Part shown: in pieces, positions 4,159-6,790 of the stretch
Numbering within the stretch: the first letter of the stretch is position 1
Layout of the letters: each line of letters begins with the position of its first letter
NCBI GenBank assembly: GCA_937917475.1
Contig: CALDNF010000243.1
Span: forward strand, 1 to 6,790
DNA: 6,790 nucleotides
Direction: 5' to 3'
Origin: an uncultured Faecalibacterium sp.
GTDB taxonomy: Bacteria > Bacillota > Clostridia > Oscillospirales > Ruminococcaceae
The notes under the pieces: model-generated
What the model was told of the DNA's origin: nothing
The model's database searches: none
Seen by the model: only the letters and a program-made list of their open reading frames with translations
Program-made: the position numbers and the translations under genes

Positions 4159-6534
4159 ATGCCGAAAATGGAAAAAGACGAGAATCCGGTCTACATCCAC
4201 CCAAAAGCGGCTTGGGAAAAGTTGAGGGCCGCAGGCGAAAAACGCCAGAATGTGTATCTCTATGGTGCCACCGGCTACGGCAAGACGGAGCTGATGCGCC
4301 GCTATCTGCGCCGCCGCAAGCATATCTGGCTGGATGGCGGAGAGCTGACCGCACAGCAGCTCCGGGAACTGGAACGGCCCCGGGGCGTGATCGTGGTCAT
4401 TGACGATCTGGCTCTGGTGACCGACCCGGAGGTGCAGGAGGAAGTTCAGAAACTGGCCTGCGACCCGCACGTCTGGCTGGTCATGGCGGGGCGGTGTCCG
4501 CTGCCCCGGTGGCTGCAGGAGCTCTATGTCTCCTGCCGTCTGATGGTGATCCCGGAAGCAGACCTGGCCCTGACACAGGCATCGCTGGGGGAACTGTATC
4601 TTGCATGGGGAATCCAGCTGCCGCAGAAAATGCTGGATGAAGTGATCTATCCGCTGGCGGAGGGCAACCCATTGGCGTCCCGGCTGCTGGCGATGGAAAT
4701 GTCCAATGGAACGCCCTATACGCCGGAGCTGCTGGACAAACTGATCGATGGATTCTGGGCTTACCTGAATCGTGCAGTCTACAGCGAGTGGGATGTGCGC
4801 ATCCAGCAGCTTATGATGCAGCTGTCGGTGATGGGAAGCTTTACCCTCCGGCAGGCAGAACAGCTGACCGGAATGGAAGATGCTGGGCAGCTGCTGGGGC
4901 AGGCGCAGGAGACCGGCAATCTGTTCACGGTGAACGGCGGGGTCTACACCATGCGGCCCAGCCTGAAAAACAGTATGCGCTGGCGGCTGCGGAACACCTG
5001 CAGCCGGGAAGTGCGGGATGGTCTGTGCACCCGGGCGGGAGCTTTATATGAGCAGGCGGGAGATATCCCACGGGCATTGGAGCTGTATGAGCTCTGCGGC
5101 GACGAGGAAAAGATCCACGAGCTGCTTGTGAACAACGTCCGGCGGGACCCGGCGGCAGGCTACTATTATGAGTTGGGCCGGTATTATCTGGCTCTGCCCG
5201 AAGAGGAAGTGCGTTCCTCGCCGGATCTGATGACGGCATTGAGTATGGTACATGCAGTGCGATTCGATGCGGAGGAGAGTGAGCGGTGGTACCAGACCCT
5301 GGTGCAGTACATGGAGAACGCAGAGGGCGAAGAGCGCAAGCGGGCTCTCGGTGAAAAGATTTATCTGGATCTCTGTCTGCCTCACCGGGGCAGCACGGGG
5401 ATGGAAGAAAAGCTGAAAACAGCGGCAGAAACGGCAAAGGCTGAGGGGCTGACGCTGGGCCGCATCTCCATCACCGGCGGGATGCCCAGCCTGATGAACG
5501 GCGGTAAGGATTTCTGCGAGTGGTCCAAGGAAGATGACCAGCTGGCACAGCGGCTTGCAGGACCAGTAGAGGAACTTCTGGGTTCTCACAGCAAGGGGCT
5601 GCTGGAACTGGCCTTGGCCGAAAGCCGGTTTGAAAAAGGAGACAGCCAGTATCAGGTACTGGAAATGGCCAACCGGGGCATGATGGCAACGATGGCCGGG
5701 GGCGAGTTTGAGATGCAGTTTGCCGGTGCGGCTATTATTGCCCGGCTGTATCTCATCGGCGGACACATCGATGACGCCATGAAGATGCTGCAGGAAACCG
5801 AGACCCGGGCCATCCAGCGGTCGGAAAACCGGGTGCTGCGGAACGTCCGGGCCATGCAGTGCCGGGTGATGCTCTGGCAGGGCAGGCTGAACGATGCGGA
5901 ACAGTGGATGGAGCGGGAGCCTTCCGATGACATCTACTTCAACATGATGGACCGGTACTGCTATCTGACCCGGGCCCGGGTGTATATGGCGCAGGAGCGG
6001 TATGACCGGGCGGCGACCCTGCTGACCCGGCTGGAGCACTATGCGGATCTGAATGAGCGGACCTGGCTTCAGATGGAGTGCGGTCTGCTGGCTGCCATCG
6101 TGCGGTATCGCACCGGAGATCCGGCGTGGAAGCCGAAGCTTCTCGGCGTGCTGCACCGGGCGGAGAAATATCACTTTGTCCGGCTGTTCAGCCGGGAGGG
6201 GGCAGCCCTGATGGAACCGCTGCGGGAGCTGAACGGTGCGCCGGAGATCGGAAATGATTTCTTTGCGCAGGTGCTCTCCGAGACCAACGCTATGGCGGCG
6301 GCTTACCCCGGCTATCTGCGGCAGTCTGCCAGCGCAGAGCCGCTGAAGCTCAGTGAGCGAGGGTTGGAAGTGCTGCGGATGCAGTCGATGGGGCTCTCCC
6401 GCAGCGTCATTGCCCAGCAGCTCGGGCTCAGTGAGCGGACCGTCAAATATCAGTGTGAGCAGGCCTACCGGAAGCTTGGGGTCAACAATAAGGTGGAGGC
6501 CATTGAGGCTGCCCGGAAGCTGAATCTGCTGTAA
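4159..6534 (+). CDS. LuxR-family transcriptional regulator with STAND-type ATPase (MalT/LAL-like)
   Basis: 791 residues, cytoplasmic. Order of parts: short N-terminus; ATPase with Walker A GATGYGKT (36-43), Walker B GVIVVIDD (76-83), the VWLVMAGRCPLP strand (105-116) with a sensor-like arginine, and GNPLASRLL (169-177); a winged-helix-like stretch (about 195-285); a long helical-repeat region (about 285-700) rich in A-x-x-L-Y-E-x-A-G-D-I-P-R-A-like TPR segments; and a C-terminal LuxR-type HTH (729-791) with LSERGLEVL, IAQQLGLSERTVKYQ and YRKLGV. In this class ligand and ATP binding switch the protein into an oligomer that activates promoters. The ligand and target genes are unknown. Start: AAGGGGG at 4143-4149, nine bases before the ATG; an in-frame ATG three codons on (4168) is the alternative. 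It is G/C-rich like its left neighbours. The YczE-type gene next to it, or its own promoter with the 11-bp repeats, are candidate targets. Confidence 0.88.
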   Translation: MPKMEKDENPVYIHPKAAWEKLRAAGEKRQNVYLYGATGYGKTELMRRYLRRRKHIWLDGGELTAQQLRELERPRGVIVVIDDLALVTDPEVQEEVQKLACDPHVWLVMAGRCPLPRWLQELYVSCRLMVIPEADLALTQASLGELYLAWGIQLPQKMLDEVIYPLAEGNPLASRLLAMEMSNGTPYTPELLDKLIDGFWAYLNRAVYSEWDVRIQQLMMQLSVMGSFTLRQAEQLTGMEDAGQLLGQAQETGNLFTVNGGVYTMRPSLKNSMRWRLRNTCSREVRDGLCTRAGALYEQAGDIPRALELYELCGDEEKIHELLVNNVRRDPAAGYYYELGRYYLALPEEEVRSSPDLMTALSMVHAVRFDAEESERWYQTLVQYMENAEGEERKRALGEKIYLDLCLPHRGSTGMEEKLKTAAETAKAEGLTLGRISITGGMPSLMNGGKDFCEWSKEDDQLAQRLAGPVEELLGSHSKGLLELALAESRFEKGDSQYQVLEMANRGMMATMAGGEFEMQFAGAAIIARLYLIGGHIDDAMKMLQETETRAIQRSENRVLRNVRAMQCRVMLWQGRLNDAEQWMEREPSDDIYFNMMDRYCYLTRARVYMAQERYDRAATLLTRLEHYADLNERTWLQMECGLLAAIVRYRTGDPAWKPKLLGVLHRAEKYHFVRLFSREGAALMEPLRELNGAPEIGNDFFAQVLSETNAMAAAYPGYLRQSASAEPLKLSERGLEVLRMQSMGLSRSVIAQQLGLSERTVKYQCEQAYRKLGVNNKVEAIEAARKLNLL

Positions 6535-6554
6535 CAGAATAACAAAATAAAAGG

Positions 6555-6659
6555 GATCGCTGCATTTAGCTGGGAGTTCGTAAAACAGTTTTCGAGCAAT
6601 AACGCGGTAATTGCCTGTCAGGATTGGTTACGAGTACCCGGCTAGGCTGAGGAAGCATC
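6555..6659 (+). ncRNA. Unassigned structured RNA element, 3' of the regulator gene
   Basis: The stretch folds into a long rod. GAT-c-GCT (6555-6561) pairs with AGCATC (6654-6659). After an uneven internal loop, TAGCTGGG (6567-6574) pairs with CCCGGCTA (6637-6644) with one G-U pair. A 3x3 loop that can form G-U and U-G pairs follows, then TCGTAA (6578-6583) pairs with TTACGA (6628-6633). Inside, ACAG (6585-6588) pairs with CTGT (6615-6618) and GCAAT (6596-6600) with ATTGC (6610-6614). A terminator follows at once. This could be a small RNA made from the regulator's 3' end, or a riboswitch-like leader for a gene beyond the right edge. No known RNA class was recognised, and no separate promoter is clear. 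Confidence 0.5.
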
Positions 6660-6662
6660 AAA

Positions 6663-6704
6663 CCCCATGTCTGCACCGTAAAGGTGTTGGCCTGGGGCTT
6701 TTTT
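6663..6704 (+). terminator. Intrinsic terminator after the structured RNA
   Basis: CCCCA (6663-6667) pairs with TGGGG (6693-6697) and CACC (6674-6677) with GGTG (6683-6686). The part between pairs mostly, with two mismatches and G-U pairs. The loop is GTAAA and six T follow (6699-6704). It ends the regulator/RNA transcript, or could be the switching terminator of a leader RNA. Confidence 0.85.
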
Positions 6705-6741
6705 GCATATCAGGAACGTATACACCTCTATCAAGGTATAA

Positions 6742-6770
6742 CACACTAGACTTTGTACCAAAGTCGTGTG
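6742..6770. repeat. Palindrome with 3-base centre
   Basis: CACAC (6742-6746) and GACTTTG (6749-6755) match CAAAGTC (6759-6765) and GTGTG (6766-6770); only a 2-base TA bulge and a TAC centre are unpaired. It is followed by AAGGG...CCCTT (6773-6777 and 6786-6790), the start of another hairpin cut by the window edge. No T-tract is visible. It may be a REP-like extragenic element, an operator, or the tip of an element that continues to the right. Confidence 0.45.
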
Positions 6771-6790
6771 CCAAGGGTGCTGCGCCCCTT

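Noticed and set aside
5044..6174. 376-residue minus-strand frame
   Set aside because: Shadow of the G/C-rich LuxR-type gene; proline/histidine-rich, no family.
6553..6704. 6S RNA, SRP RNA, RNase P, or a known riboswitch
   Set aside because: Rod shape is loosely like 6S RNA, but size and signature bases of these classes are not found; left unassigned.

Overview
The window looks like chromosome from a gut Clostridia lineage. The coding style (strong GGAGG-type ribosome sites, G/C-rich third codon positions in the right two thirds) and the gene set (stand-alone UPF0104 membrane protein, COG0523 GTPase, YczE/YyaS-type membrane protein, ATPase-LuxR regulator) suggest Oscillospiraceae, something like Faecalibacterium. 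That placement is an inference from style; no marker gene is present.

Left part (1-1110), visibly A/T-richer than the rest. A frame that looks coding runs off the left edge on the minus strand (1-101). A long two-way terminator follows at 201-256, then an A/T-rich spacer with three related dyads (300-386). Next comes the most interesting locus: a complete minus-strand type III toxin-antitoxin system of the CptIN type. In order of transcription it has a consensus promoter (1101-1073), a capped leader hairpin, two imperfect 46-48 nt RNA repeats that each fold as an H-type pseudoknot (1045-952) with a truncated third start, a GAAA-loop terminator with a poor U-tract (943-918), and a 161-residue CptN-like endoribonuclease toxin (898-413). 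Such systems act in phage defence by abortive infection and in plasmid or island stabilisation.

Middle part (1162-4093). A minus-strand stand-alone lysylphosphatidylglycerol-synthase-type membrane domain protein (341 aa) is divergent from a plus-strand COG0523/CobW-type GTPase. The 195 bp between them holds a promoter for each direction and a nested dyad. After the GTPase, with its own promoter, comes a YczE/YyaS/YitT-type membrane protein that shows a clear internal duplication, closed by a strong terminator.

Right part (4101-6790). A 791-residue STAND-ATPase/LuxR-type regulator is preceded by three 11-bp direct repeats. After its stop there is a strongly folded RNA element (6555-6659), a good terminator (6663-6704) and a palindrome (6742-6770). 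No gene is seen from 6535 to the right edge. The membrane protein and the regulator may form one functional unit, but nothing in the sequence proves this.
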